From Lawsonibacter celer (GTDB taxonomy: Bacteria; Bacillota; Clostridia; Oscillospirales; Oscillospiraceae): a DNA stretch of 64,000 nt. Each line of letters opens with the position of its first letter. Positions within the stretch are counted from its first letter, which is position 1. Shown here in pieces: positions 23,475 through 32,437 of this stretch. The stretch lies in contig NZ_JACOEA010000002.1 of NCBI RefSeq assembly GCF_014281125.1, forward strand, positions 1 through 64,000, in the 5' to 3' direction. The notes under the pieces are model-generated. The model worked only from the letters and a program-made list of their open reading frames with translations, made no database searches and was not told where the DNA came from. Both the position numbers and the translations under genes were made by a program.

Positions 23475-23990
23475 GGGTCATTCCTTCTTTCCTTCTTGCT
23501 GATCGGTGGGCTTTCCTCCCCCACCGGGGGAAGTGGGTCGCGCTCCCGCGCGGGGCCCGGCTTTTGAGCTGCAAAAGCCGGGAGAAAACAACCAGGATCT
23601 TCGCCCCCCGGACCTCAGGATCGGGCGGCAGAGCTTTGGGTAGAGGCGGGTATGGCTTGAAAGCAGTTGCGGCTCGTTTTCGGTCAGGCACCTGAGGGAG
23701 CAACATCCCTCGGCCGATTTCCCTGCAAGGCTTGTAAGCTGCTGCGCTGGAAGGGGCGCCAACGAGCCGCCGCTGGCGCTTTGCGCCGTGTTCAGGCTTG
23801 CGGCCCAAACGCCCCCTTCCGCAGCGCTGCGCGGGCACTGTGCGAGGCTCGCAGGACCGGGGTCTGCCGCTTAGAAGCTCTCTATACCGGCGCAGCCGAT
23901 GAAAATGGTCTGGGCCCTCGTAGGGAGCCGAACCCCGCGCAGGAGCGCAAAGCTTTCCGTCCTCTGCGGTGGCAGATATTCTAGCAAAAT
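23475..23990 (-). other. 516-bp structured intergenic region between trmFO and plsX
   Basis: I recognise no gene, tRNA or known RNA here. It is GC-rich and full of hairpins: CCCGGCTTTTG/CAAAAGCCGGG (11-bp stem, 23556-23582), CCCCC/GGGGG (23518-23530) and GAGGGA/TCCCTC (23694-23711). Open frames in several phases cover it without ribosome sites, so I do not call them genes. It could be a degenerate dispersed repeat, a long plsX leader, or a non-coding RNA. No duplication of the trmFO 3' end is visible. Confidence 0.5.
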
Positions 23991-25307
23991 TTACAACAAA
24001 TCCAAACTGACATCCAATCCATCCAACGTCTCCAGCGCCCGCCTGGACAGTTCAGCATTTTTATTCCGCTTGCCCTTGACACGGTGGTCCAGGGGTGGGA
24101 TAATGCCGAAATTCACATTCATAGGCTGAAAATCCGCCACGCTCCCGTTGCTGATGTAGAGCGCCAGGGCCCCCACCGCGGTCTCCTGGGGAAAGTCCAC
24201 CGGCGGCCTGCCCTCCAGCCGGCGGGCCAGCTCCACGGCGGCCAGGAAGCCGGAGGCGGCGGATTCCACATACCCCTCTACGCCGGTCATCTGCCCGGCA
24301 AAGCACAGGCGAGGCTCCTTTTTGACCCGGTAATAGCGGTCCAGCAGCCGGGGGGAGTCCAGATAGGTGTTGCGGTGCATCACCCCGTAGCGGACAAACT
24401 GGGCGCTGTGCAAGGCTGGGATCATGGAAAACACCCGCTTCTGCTCCGGCCACTTCAGGTGGGTCTGAAAGCCCACCAGGTTGTAAATGCTGCCCTGGGC
24501 GTTATCCCGGCGCAGCTGCACCACGGCAAAGGGCTCCTTTCCGGTCCTGGGATCCTTCAGACCCCGTGGCTTCAGGGGCCCGTAACACAGGGTCTGCTTT
24601 CCCCGCCGGGCCATGACCTCCACGGGCATGCAGCCCTCGAACACATTTCTGTCCTCAAAACCGTGGACCGGGGCCTCCTGGGCAGCGCACAGCTCGCTCC
24701 AGAAGGCGTCGTACTCGTCCTCGGTCATAGGGCAGTTGATATAGTCCGGGGTGCCCCTGTCATAGCGTGAGGCAAAAAAGGCGCTGTCCATATCCACGCT
24801 CTCAAAGGTCACCAGAGGGGCGGCCGCGTCGTAGAAATTCAGGGGACGGCTCTCGGGGAACAGTCCCTGAATGGCCGCCGCCAGGGCGTCCGAGGTGAGG
24901 GGGCCGGAGGCAATGATCACATTCCCTGTCTCCGGAATGGCCGTAACCTCTCCCTCTGTCACGGTGATGAGGGGGTGGCTTCTGAGGTGCTCCGTAATCG
25001 TCCGGGAAAAGCCATAGCGGTCCACCGCCAAAGCACCTCCCGCCTCCACCCGGTGGGCGTCGGCGCAGGTCAGGATGAGGGAGCCCATGCGCCGCAGCTC
25101 CTCCTTCAGCAGGCCCACCGCGTTCTCCAGCTGGTCGGAGCGCAGGGAGTTGGAGCACACCAACTCCCCGAAGTCGTCCGTGTGGTGGGCGGGGGTGCGC
25201 TTGGCCGGCTTCATCTCCCGCAGGTCCACGGGGATGCCCCGCCGGGCCAGCTGCCATGCGGCCTCCGAGCCCGCCAGCCCCGCGCCGATTACGATCACTG
25301 GTTCCAT
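23991..25307 (-). CDS. trmFO: tRNA (uracil-54) methyltransferase TrmFO
   Basis: 438 aa from ATG 25307, with AAGGAGG upstream; the frame runs on to 25532 but only in the shadow of the next gene. The N-terminal FAD site GAGLAGSEAAWQLARRG, the ELVCSNSLRSD segment, and the C-terminal FAGQMTGVEGYVESAASG region are diagnostic. It makes ribothymidine at tRNA position 54 using methylene-THF and FADH2. Its place after topA matches the dprA-topA-trmFO string of Firmicutes, with a flavin reductase inserted. Confidence 0.95.
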   Translation of the reverse strand: MEPVIVIGAGLAGSEAAWQLARRGIPVDLREMKPAKRTPAHHTDDFGELVCSNSLRSDQLENAVGLLKEELRRMGSLILTCADAHRVEAGGALAVDRYGFSRTITEHLRSHPLITVTEGEVTAIPETGNVIIASGPLTSDALAAAIQGLFPESRPLNFYDAAAPLVTFESVDMDSAFFASRYDRGTPDYINCPMTEDEYDAFWSELCAAQEAPVHGFEDRNVFEGCMPVEVMARRGKQTLCYGPLKPRGLKDPRTGKEPFAVVQLRRDNAQGSIYNLVGFQTHLKWPEQKRVFSMIPALHSAQFVRYGVMHRNTYLDSPRLLDRYYRVKKEPRLCFAGQMTGVEGYVESAASGFLAAVELARRLEGRPPVDFPQETAVGALALYISNGSVADFQPMNVNFGIIPPLDHRVKGKRNKNAELSRRALETLDGLDVSLDLL

Positions 25308-25326
25308 TGCTTCCTCCTTGCCGCCC

Positions 25327-25944
25327 TCAGCGGATAAAATTGGTCCGCTGGGGCTCCTCCCGCTCCGGCAGGCCGTATGTTTCCCGGCCCAGGGCGATGC
25401 TCTTGACCAGAAAGGCCATATTGCGGGCCAGGGTACGCATGGTCTGCAATCCCTCCGCGTCCTGCGCAGCCTCTCCAGGCAGCTCGCCATGGATGCTGTT
25501 CCAATACTGGCTGGACGCCACAGGCATCCCACTGCCGGTAAAGAATTTATTCAACTCGTCAAAGGCGGCGGACAGGCCGCCCCGCCGGGCGGCCACCACG
25601 CTGGCCCCCACCTTCATGGTCTTGTCGAATGGGGTGCTGTAAAACAGCCGGGTGAGCAGGGCCACCAGGGTGGCGTTGGCCGAGGCGTAGTACACGGGGC
25701 TGCCCACCACCAGGCCGTCGCAGGCCTGGAATTTGGGAGCCAGCTCGTTCACCAGGTCGTCAAAAACGCACCGGCCCAGCACCTTGCACCGGCGACAGGC
25801 GATGCAGCCGCGGATGTCCCGGTTCCCCACCTGCATCAGTTCGGTCTCCAGCCCCTCCCGGGCAAAGACCTCCGCCATTTCTCCCAGCGCCAGGGCTGTG
25901 TTCCCGTTGGCTCTGGGGCTTCCGTTCAGCATCAGAATTTTCAT
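25327..25944 (-). CDS. NAD(P)H-dependent flavin reductase / iron-sulfur flavoprotein-like
   Basis: 205 aa, flavodoxin-like fold: N-terminal MLNGSPRANGNTALAL phosphate loop for FMN, and GLVVGSPVYYASANATL for the isoalloxazine ring. The CIACRRCKVLGRC cluster (about 47-59) resembles the compact cysteine motif of iron-sulfur flavoproteins, so a 4Fe-4S cluster is possible. The ATG overlaps the topA stop by 4 bp (ATGA), so it is coupled to topA. It is cytoplasmic; the electron acceptor is unknown. It is not usual between topA and trmFO. Confidence 0.85.
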   Translation of the reverse strand: MKILMLNGSPRANGNTALALGEMAEVFAREGLETELMQVGNRDIRGCIACRRCKVLGRCVFDDLVNELAPKFQACDGLVVGSPVYYASANATLVALLTRLFYSTPFDKTMKVGASVVAARRGGLSAAFDELNKFFTGSGMPVASSQYWNSIHGELPGEAAQDAEGLQTMRTLARNMAFLVKSIALGRETYGLPEREEPQRTNFIR

Positions 25945-28274
25945 GGCTCCTCCTTCCCGCTCCGGGTACCCGCAGCTTTTTTCGCGGTTGGCTTTTTTGC
26001 AGCCGTTTTCTTGGCCGGTGCCGTCTTTTTCACAGCAGCGGTCTCTTTGGAGGCGGCTTTCTTCGCGGTGGTCTTTTTTGCAGCCGCCTTCTTGACCGCG
26101 GGCTTCTTCTCCTCTTCGGGGGGCATTCCCTCCGCCGGGGTCTCGGCCGTGGTTTTTTTCTTATAGCCCCGCTGGTCCTCGGGCAGGAAGTTGGGACAGT
26201 CCGGGTTAATGCAGAAGGGGCGCTTGAAGCCCCGCCCCGATTTCTTAAACAGGGTATGTCCGCATTCCGGGCAGTTGTCCTTCACGGGCACGTCCCAGGT
26301 CATAAAGTCACAGCGCTTGGCCTCGTCCTTGTTGGTGTTATTCTCACAGCCGTAGTAGGCGTAACCCCTCTTGGAGGTCTTTTTGAGGATCCTGCCGCCG
26401 CACTTGGGGCACTTGCCTGGCATCTCGATGACGATGGGCTGGGTATGGGGGCACTCCGGCCAGCCGGGGCAGGCCAGGAAGCGGCCGAAGCGGCCGGACT
26501 TGTAGACCAGGTTGCGTCCGCAAAGGGGACAGATCACGTCGGACACCTCGTCGGGCACCTTGATGCGCTCGGTATCCTGCTCGGCCTCCCTCAGCTCCTT
26601 TTCAAAGCCGCCGTAGAACTGGCCGAGCAGGCTCTTCCAGTCCACCTTGCCCTCCTCCACCTCGTCCAGCTGCTCCTCCATATGGGCGGTGAAGGCGGTG
26701 TCCACAATGTCGGTGAATTTGTCCTTCATCAGGTCGGTGACCACCTCTCCCAGAGGGGTGGTGCGCAGGTATTTGCCCTCCTTGACCACATACTCCCTGT
26801 CCAGGATGGTGGAGATGGTGGGGGCGTAGGTAGAGGGGCGACCGATGCCCTTCTCCTCCAGAGCTTTAATGAGGGTGGCCTCGGTATAGCGGGCCGGGGG
26901 CTGGGTGAAGTGCTGCTCGGGGCTGGTCTCCTTCAGGGCGAGTGGCTCCCCCTCCTTCAGGTCTGGCAGGGGGGACTGGCTCACTTCCTCCTCCTCGTCC
27001 TTGCCCTCCACATACACGGCGGTATAGCCGGAGAACTTGAGGGCCGAGTGGTTGGCCCGGAAGGTGTACCCGGCGGAGCGCACGTCGATGGACACGCTGT
27101 CATACACGGCGGAGGCCATCTGGCAGGCCAGAAAACGGCTCCAGATAAGCTTGTAGAGCCGGTACTGCTCTGCGGTCAGGTCCTTTTTGATGTCCTCCGG
27201 GGTAAGGGTCACGTCGGAGGGGCGGATAGCCTCGTGGGCGTCCTGAGCGCCCGACTTGGTCTTGTATACCCTGGCCTTGCCGGGGTAATAGTCCTTGCCG
27301 TACCGGCCGAGAATGAAGTCCCGGGCGGCGGCGGTGGCCTCGTCGGACAGGCGCAGGGAGTCGGTACGCATATAGGTAATCAGGCCCACGGCGCCCTCTC
27401 CGGCGATGTCCACGCCCTCATAGAGCTGCTGGGCGATGGACATGGTGCGCCGGGGCGTCATGTTCAGCTTGCGGCTGGCCTCCTGCTGCAGGGTGGAGGT
27501 GGTGAAGGGGGGCGCGGGATTGCGCAGCTTGTCCTGCCGCTTGACCCCGACCACGGAGAAGGGCGCGCCCTGCACGGCGGAGAGGACCTGGTCCACCTCC
27601 GCCCGGCTGTGCAGCTCCATCTTTTTCTCTTTTCCGTAAAACGCGGCCTTGAACTTGCCCAGGTTGGGGGCGATTCGCTCCAGATCCACATCGATGGACC
27701 AGTACTCCTGGGGCACAAAGGCCTTGATGTCCGCCTCCCGCTCGGCCACCAGGCGGGTGGCCACCGACTGCACCCGCCCGGCGCTCAGGCCCCGGCGGAT
27801 CTTCTTCCAGAGCAGCGGGGATATCTGATAGCCTACGATGCGGTCCAGCACCCGGCGTGCCTGCTGGGCGTCCACCAGGTCCATGTCAATGGACCTGGGA
27901 GAGGCGATGGAGTCATTGACCACCTTTTTGGTAATTTCGTTGAAGGTCACCCGGTAGGTCTTGTCGTCCGGGATGCCCAAAAGCTCCTTCAGATGCCAGG
28001 ATATGGCCTCCCCCTCCCGGTCCGGGTCGGTGGCCAGGAACACTTTCTCGCTGCCCTTGGCCGCCTTCTTCAGGTCGGAAATGACCTCCTCCTTGCCTTT
28101 GATAGGCTGATAGTCCACCGCAAAGCCATGCTCTACGTCCACACCCAGCTTGCTCTTGGGCAGGTCGCGCACGTGGCCCATGGACGCCTTGACCTCATAG
28201 CCCGGACCCAGGTATTTTCCAATGGTCTTGGCCTTGGCCGGGGACTCTACAATGACCAGATTTGATTTCGCCAC
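25941..28274 (-). CDS. topA: DNA topoisomerase I with lysine-rich tail
   Basis: 777 aa from GTG 28274 (AKSNLVIVESPAKAKTIGKY), where AGGAG lies 10 bp upstream; an ATG at 28301 overlapping the dprA stop is an alternative. The Toprim domain is followed by the catalytic tyrosine in GLITYMRTDSLRLSD. Then come three C4 zinc ribbons (starting CPLCGRNL, CPKCGGRI and CPECGHTL) and about 55 residues of Lys/Ala repeats (KKAAAKKTTAKKAA), resembling histone H1 tails, that should bind DNA non-specifically. It relaxes negative supercoils. Genes dprA upstream and trmFO downstream are its normal neighbours. Confidence 0.96.
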   Translation of the reverse strand: MAKSNLVIVESPAKAKTIGKYLGPGYEVKASMGHVRDLPKSKLGVDVEHGFAVDYQPIKGKEEVISDLKKAAKGSEKVFLATDPDREGEAISWHLKELLGIPDDKTYRVTFNEITKKVVNDSIASPRSIDMDLVDAQQARRVLDRIVGYQISPLLWKKIRRGLSAGRVQSVATRLVAEREADIKAFVPQEYWSIDVDLERIAPNLGKFKAAFYGKEKKMELHSRAEVDQVLSAVQGAPFSVVGVKRQDKLRNPAPPFTTSTLQQEASRKLNMTPRRTMSIAQQLYEGVDIAGEGAVGLITYMRTDSLRLSDEATAAARDFILGRYGKDYYPGKARVYKTKSGAQDAHEAIRPSDVTLTPEDIKKDLTAEQYRLYKLIWSRFLACQMASAVYDSVSIDVRSAGYTFRANHSALKFSGYTAVYVEGKDEEEEVSQSPLPDLKEGEPLALKETSPEQHFTQPPARYTEATLIKALEEKGIGRPSTYAPTISTILDREYVVKEGKYLRTTPLGEVVTDLMKDKFTDIVDTAFTAHMEEQLDEVEEGKVDWKSLLGQFYGGFEKELREAEQDTERIKVPDEVSDVICPLCGRNLVYKSGRFGRFLACPGWPECPHTQPIVIEMPGKCPKCGGRILKKTSKRGYAYYGCENNTNKDEAKRCDFMTWDVPVKDNCPECGHTLFKKSGRGFKRPFCINPDCPNFLPEDQRGYKKKTTAETPAEGMPPEEEKKPAVKKAAAKKTTAKKAASKETAAVKKTAPAKKTAAKKPTAKKAAGTRSGKEEP

Positions 28275-28297
28275 AGCACATTTACTCCTATTCGTCG

Positions 28298-29524
28298 TCA
28301 TACTTCCGCAAACCGGACCGCGGCCTCAAAGCGCCGGCCCGGAATTTCCTGAATCAGTCCCCGCACCTGCAGCACAGTCAGGGCCGAATTGACCCGGCGG
28401 GCGGGGAGCTCTGTGCGGCCGATCAGCTCGTCCGCCGTCAGCGCGCTCTGGAAGAGCAGGGAGAGGATCTCCTTCTCCTGGTCCGCCAGGGCAGCCAGCA
28501 CGGCCCCGTCGGCGGCCGGCTTCTCCTCCAGGCGTTCCGGGGCAGAGGCGGGCCTGTCCACGGTTTCCGCCGGGAGCGGCGCGGGCTCCACCGCCAGGCG
28601 GGCCTGCCGCTCTTCCTCGGGCACTGCCTCCGCCCGGCGGAGCTTATGGGGAAAGCGGAGGGTGTACTCCTCCAGAATATCCCCCGCGCCCCGGACCAGC
28701 TTGGCGCATCCCTTGGAGATGAGCCCGTTGGTGCCCGTGCTCATGGGCGCGTCCGCCGGACCGGGCACGGCGAACACATCCCGGTCCTGCTCCAGGGCCC
28801 GCTCCGCCGTGATCAGGGTGCCGCTGCCCCGCTCCGCCTCCACCGCCACCACGCCCACGGACAGGCCGCTGATGATGCGGTTTCGGATGGGAAAGCGCCA
28901 GCCGTCCGGCCGGGTCCCCGGCGGGGCCTCACTGATCAGGGCACCTGCGGAGGCTACATCCTCGTACAGCCAGCGGTTTTCCCTGGGGTAGACCACGTCC
29001 ACCCCGCCGGCCAGCACCGACACGGCCGCTCCGCCCGCCTGGAGCGCGCCCTTGAGGCTGCACGCGTCGATCCCCTGGGCAATGCCGGAGACGATCAGCG
29101 CCCCGGCGCGGGTCAGGTCAAAAGCAAGCTTACCCGCCATACGCTTTCCGTATTCTGAGCACTTGCGGGAGCCCACCATGCCGATGGCCAGCTCCTCGTC
29201 AAAGCGGAAGAGTCTCCCCCGCACATAGAGCACCAGGGGGTAGTCGGGCAGCTGAAGCAGCCGCTCCGGATACTCCGCGTCCTGGCTCGTCAGGATACGC
29301 AGGTTCAGCCGGTCACAGTCGGCCAGGATGCGCTCCACCCCGTCCATGGACTTGTCCGACAAATCCGCCCGGGTCAGAGGCGCAATGGGCACCTCGCCGT
29401 ACTCCTCCTCCCCGGCAAAGTACACCGCCTCCGCCGAGCCGAAACGGCGGATCAGCTCCGCGGCCTGCTCCGGCCGAAGGCTCCGCCGGGTGGTGAGCCA
29501 AATCAGATAGTGCAGCGCCGCCAT
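28298..29524 (-). CDS. dprA: DNA processing protein DprA
   Basis: 408 aa. An N-terminal helical region is followed by the extended Rossmann fold (AIGMVGSRKCSEYGKRMAG, VSGIAQGIDACSLKGAL, EAPPGTRPDGWRFPIRNRI, and GSGTLITAERAL), and a C-terminal winged helix (about 330-400) behind a variable linker. DprA loads RecA on incoming single strands in transformation; with comEC it suggests competence genes are kept. AAGGAGG lies 7 bp before ATG 29524. It overlaps or abuts topA. Confidence 0.95.
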   Translation of the reverse strand: MAALHYLIWLTTRRSLRPEQAAELIRRFGSAEAVYFAGEEEYGEVPIAPLTRADLSDKSMDGVERILADCDRLNLRILTSQDAEYPERLLQLPDYPLVLYVRGRLFRFDEELAIGMVGSRKCSEYGKRMAGKLAFDLTRAGALIVSGIAQGIDACSLKGALQAGGAAVSVLAGGVDVVYPRENRWLYEDVASAGALISEAPPGTRPDGWRFPIRNRIISGLSVGVVAVEAERGSGTLITAERALEQDRDVFAVPGPADAPMSTGTNGLISKGCAKLVRGAGDILEEYTLRFPHKLRRAEAVPEEERQARLAVEPAPLPAETVDRPASAPERLEEKPAADGAVLAALADQEKEILSLLFQSALTADELIGRTELPARRVNSALTVLQVRGLIQEIPGRRFEAAVRFAEV

Positions 29525-29543
29525 GGCGGGACCTCCTTCCTGG

Positions 29544-30302
29544 TTATCGAAACATCTCCCAGAGCACTACGCCGGCCGCCACCGCGGCGTTGAGGGACTC
29601 ACAGCGGTCGGTCATGGGGATCTTTAAGGTTTGTTTACATAATTCCAATGCCTGCTTGGACACCCCCCGGCCCTCGCTGCCGATGATGACGGCGGCGGCG
29701 GACAGGTCGGCCGAGCGCACATCCCGGGTGTCCTCCCGCAGGGCGGTGGCGTACAGGGGCACCCCCGCCGCGTCCAGCAGGGGCTTGAGGGCGTCCAGCT
29801 GCGTCTCCCACACCGGCAGGCGGAAGCAGGCCCCCATGGTGGCGCGGACCGTCTTGGGGGAAAAGGGGTCGGCGCAGTGGTTGACCAACATGAGCCCCGC
29901 CGCCCCAAAGGCGTCGGCCGTCCGCCAGATGGTGCCCACATTTCCAGGGTCCTGCACGCCGTCCAGCACCAGCCACCGCCCGGCGGGCAGGCGCTCCGGC
30001 GGGGCAGTAGGGGGCAGGGCGCACAGGGCCAGCACCCCCTGGGGGCTCTCCGTGTCGGACAGGCTCTTCAAAAGGTCCTCCGGCACCTCCGCCAGCCGCA
30101 CCCCGGGCAGAGGGGGCAGCCCCTCCAGCCCCTTGGGGGTGGCCAGCACGGTGCGAATTTCCGCCCCCCAGCGCACCGCCTCCCCCAGAAGCTTGGGCCC
30201 CTCAATGAGGAACTCCCCCGCCTCCCGGCGGGCCGCCCGGGCGCGGCTCAGCCTGCGTATGCGCATGCACAGGGCGTTTTGACGGCTTGTAATACGCTCC
30301 AT
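29544..30302 (-). CDS. TrmH/SpoU-family RNA 2'-O-methyltransferase
   Basis: 252 aa from ATG 30302, with TAGGTGA upstream; GTG 30311 is an alternative. The N-terminal substrate-binding domain (TSRQNALCMRIRRLSRARAA) is followed by the SPOUT knot motifs: VLDGVQDPGNVGTIWRTADA, IIGSEGRGVS and IPMTDRCESLNAAVAAGVVL. It methylates ribose in rRNA or tRNA with SAM. The target nucleotide is not evident. It lies between ktrA and dprA. Confidence 0.92.
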   Translation of the reverse strand: MERITSRQNALCMRIRRLSRARAARREAGEFLIEGPKLLGEAVRWGAEIRTVLATPKGLEGLPPLPGVRLAEVPEDLLKSLSDTESPQGVLALCALPPTAPPERLPAGRWLVLDGVQDPGNVGTIWRTADAFGAAGLMLVNHCADPFSPKTVRATMGACFRLPVWETQLDALKPLLDAAGVPLYATALREDTRDVRSADLSAAAVIIGSEGRGVSKQALELCKQTLKIPMTDRCESLNAAVAAGVVLWEMFR

Positions 30303-30311
30303 GGCGCTCAC

Positions 30312-30965
30312 CTATAGGTCCTGCAGACGGTTGATGTCCTCCGTCCGGCCCAATGTGACCGCCGCGTCCCCCGGCTCCATCACATAGGCCGCGCCGGGGG
30401 CCACGTTCAGCTCTCCTGAGCCGCCCTTGCGCATGGCGATGATGTTGACATGATAGCGCTTGCGCACGTCCAGCTCCTGGATCGTCTTATGCTGCCACTC
30501 CTTTGGAATGGCGATTTCCACAATGCCGTAGTCGTCGGACAGCTCGATGAAATTGAGGACATTGGAGCTGGACAGGCCTTGGGCCAGCTTGACACCCATC
30601 TCATGCTCCGGAAACACCACTCGGTCGGCTCCGATCTTCTCCAGCACCTTGCGGTGGACATGGCTCTGGGCCTTGCAGATGATCCGCTTGACTCCCAGCT
30701 CCTTCAGGTTCAGGGTAATAAGCGCGGAGGTCCCCACATCATCCCCTACCGCCACAATGGCGCAGTCATAATTGCGGATTCCCAGAGCCCTGAGAACAGC
30801 CGGGTCCTTGGCATCTCCCGCCGCCGCGTGGGTCACCCGGTCAGCGACCTTCTGCACGTTCTCCTCCGAGCCGTCCAGCGCCAGCACCTCATGCCCCAGA
30901 TTTGACAGCTCTGTGGCAACCGCGGTCCCAAACCGGCCCAGTCCGATCACAACAAAAGTTTTCAT
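30312..30965 (-). CDS. ktrA: Potassium uptake regulatory subunit, RCK/TrkA-N type
   Basis: 217 aa: RCK_N Rossmann domain (VVIGLGRFGTAVATEL, acidic strand end LALDGSEENVQ, DAKDPAVLRALG), then RCK_C (about 135-217). This is the cytoplasmic gating ring of Ktr-type K+ transporters, binding ATP/ADP and in many Firmicutes c-di-AMP through RCK_C. It follows the pore gene trkH/ktrB by 16 bp in one operon. Confidence 0.92.
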   Translation of the reverse strand: MKTFVVIGLGRFGTAVATELSNLGHEVLALDGSEENVQKVADRVTHAAAGDAKDPAVLRALGIRNYDCAIVAVGDDVGTSALITLNLKELGVKRIICKAQSHVHRKVLEKIGADRVVFPEHEMGVKLAQGLSSSNVLNFIELSDDYGIVEIAIPKEWQHKTIQELDVRKRYHVNIIAMRKGGSGELNVAPGAAYVMEPGDAAVTLGRTEDINRLQDL

Positions 30966-30981
30966 CTGCAGCGCATCCTCC

Positions 30982-32364
30982 TCAGCCGATCATCAGATTC
31001 ATTTCCGGATAGCGTACCTTCGCCTTTGTTTTCTTTCGTATCATGAACGCCACAGAGAAGGACAAAATGCCCACGCGGCCCAGATACATAAACACAATCA
31101 GCAACCCCTGGGAGAAGGGGCTGAGCGCCGTGGTAATTCCGGTGGTCAGGCCTACGGTCCCCATGGCGGAGGCCACTTCAAACACGCAGTCCAGATAGGG
31201 TGAATTCTCTATGGTGGCAATCAGCATGGACCCACACAGGAACAAAAGCAGCATCACCAGGGTCAGGGTCATGGCATTGAGCACCCGCTGCATGGGGATG
31301 GCCCGGCCCCGGAAGGTCACCTGCTCCCGCCCCGCCAGGCCGGAGCGCAGCGCCAGCAGCAGCACCCCCACCGTGACAGTCTTCAGTCCGCCGGCCGTGG
31401 AGCCGGAGGATCCGCCGATGAGCATCAGAATGGACGACATCGCCTTGCTGCTGTCATGCAGCCCGCCCTGTCCGATGGCATCAAAGCCCGCTGTGCGCAG
31501 AGTGACGGACTGAAAGAGGGCGTTGAGCCCCTTCTGGCCCAGGGGCATCCCGCCGAGGGTGGCCGGATTCCGGGACTCCTCCACAAAGAAGAACAGTGCC
31601 CCTCCCAGGATCAGCCCGCCCGTGATGAGCAGTACCATCCTGCTGTAGACCGTAAGCCTGCGCCAGCTACGTTTGGTCAGGATATCCTCCCAGACAAAAA
31701 AGCCCAGGCCGCCCACAACAATGAGCGCGGCGGTGACCCCCAACACCAGGGGGCTGTCGCTCACCCCCGTCAGGCTGGAGAAGGCGCCGTATTTCACCCC
31801 CATCAGGTCAAAGCCCGCATTGCAGAAAGCGGAAACCGCATGGAATATGGCATGCCAGACTCCCCTGAGCACGCCGAACTCCGGCACCATCCGCAGCGCC
31901 AGGAGCACAGCCCCAATGCCCTCCATCAGAAAGGTTCCCATCAGGGCGTGGCGCACCACCCGCACCACGCCGTCCATATCGTTGAGGTTCAGGGTAGACA
32001 CCATAATCAGGCGCTCCGATAGACCGATGCGCCGGCGCAGCGCAAACGAGAGCAGGGTGATAATCGTCATAAAGCCCAGGCCGCCCAGCTGGATCATCGC
32101 CAGAATCACCACCTGGCCGAACAGGGACCACTGCACGGCCGTGTCCACCAGGATAAGCCCTGTGACACAGGTGGCTGAGGTAGCCGTAAACAGCGCGGTA
32201 AAAAATCCGGCACTCTGCCCGTCTCTGGAGGCAATGGGCAGCGTGAGCAGCAGCGCCCCTATCAGAATGATCACCGCAAAGGATCCCGCCACAATGCGTG
32301 TGGCGTTCAGGCTCCTGCTTCTGATCAGGCGGTTGCGCAGCCAAAACGCGATTCGTTTGAACAA
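30982..32364 (-). CDS. ktrB: Potassium uptake channel subunit, TrkH/KtrB family
   Basis: 460 aa from TTG 32364 with GGGAGG 8 bp upstream. Four M1-P-M2 repeats are visible with selectivity-loop segments such as TATSATCVTGLILVDTA and SVTLRTAGFDA, plus GGSSGSTAGGLKTVT. It forms the dimeric pore for Na+-linked K+ uptake, controlled by the RCK subunit encoded next. The N-terminus is basic (KRIAFWLRNRLIRSRSL). No c-di-AMP riboswitch fits in the 73 bp to lysS. Confidence 0.92.
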   Translation of the reverse strand: MFKRIAFWLRNRLIRSRSLNATRIVAGSFAVIILIGALLLTLPIASRDGQSAGFFTALFTATSATCVTGLILVDTAVQWSLFGQVVILAMIQLGGLGFMTIITLLSFALRRRIGLSERLIMVSTLNLNDMDGVVRVVRHALMGTFLMEGIGAVLLALRMVPEFGVLRGVWHAIFHAVSAFCNAGFDLMGVKYGAFSSLTGVSDSPLVLGVTAALIVVGGLGFFVWEDILTKRSWRRLTVYSRMVLLITGGLILGGALFFFVEESRNPATLGGMPLGQKGLNALFQSVTLRTAGFDAIGQGGLHDSSKAMSSILMLIGGSSGSTAGGLKTVTVGVLLLALRSGLAGREQVTFRGRAIPMQRVLNAMTLTLVMLLLFLCGSMLIATIENSPYLDCVFEVASAMGTVGLTTGITTALSPFSQGLLIVFMYLGRVGILSFSVAFMIRKKTKAKVRYPEMNLMIG

Positions 32365-32395
32365 GCGTGTACCTCCCAGCTAAAGAACGCAGAAA

Positions 32396-32430
32396 GGCAT
32401 ACCGAAGGAGAAGCGCCCCTTCGGTATGCC
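32396..32430 (-). terminator. Hairpin terminator after lysS
   Basis: GGCATACCGAAGG (32396-32408) pairs perfectly with 32418-32430. It lies between the lysS stop and the ktrB start. The minus-strand T tract is short (TTTC). Confidence 0.65.
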
Positions 32431-32437
32431 GTTTTAC

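Noticed and set aside
23245..23838. Frames of about 95-197 codons in the gap before plsX
   Set aside because: No ribosome sites, several phases open at once, and Arg/Pro/Gly-rich composition expected of GC-rich non-coding DNA.
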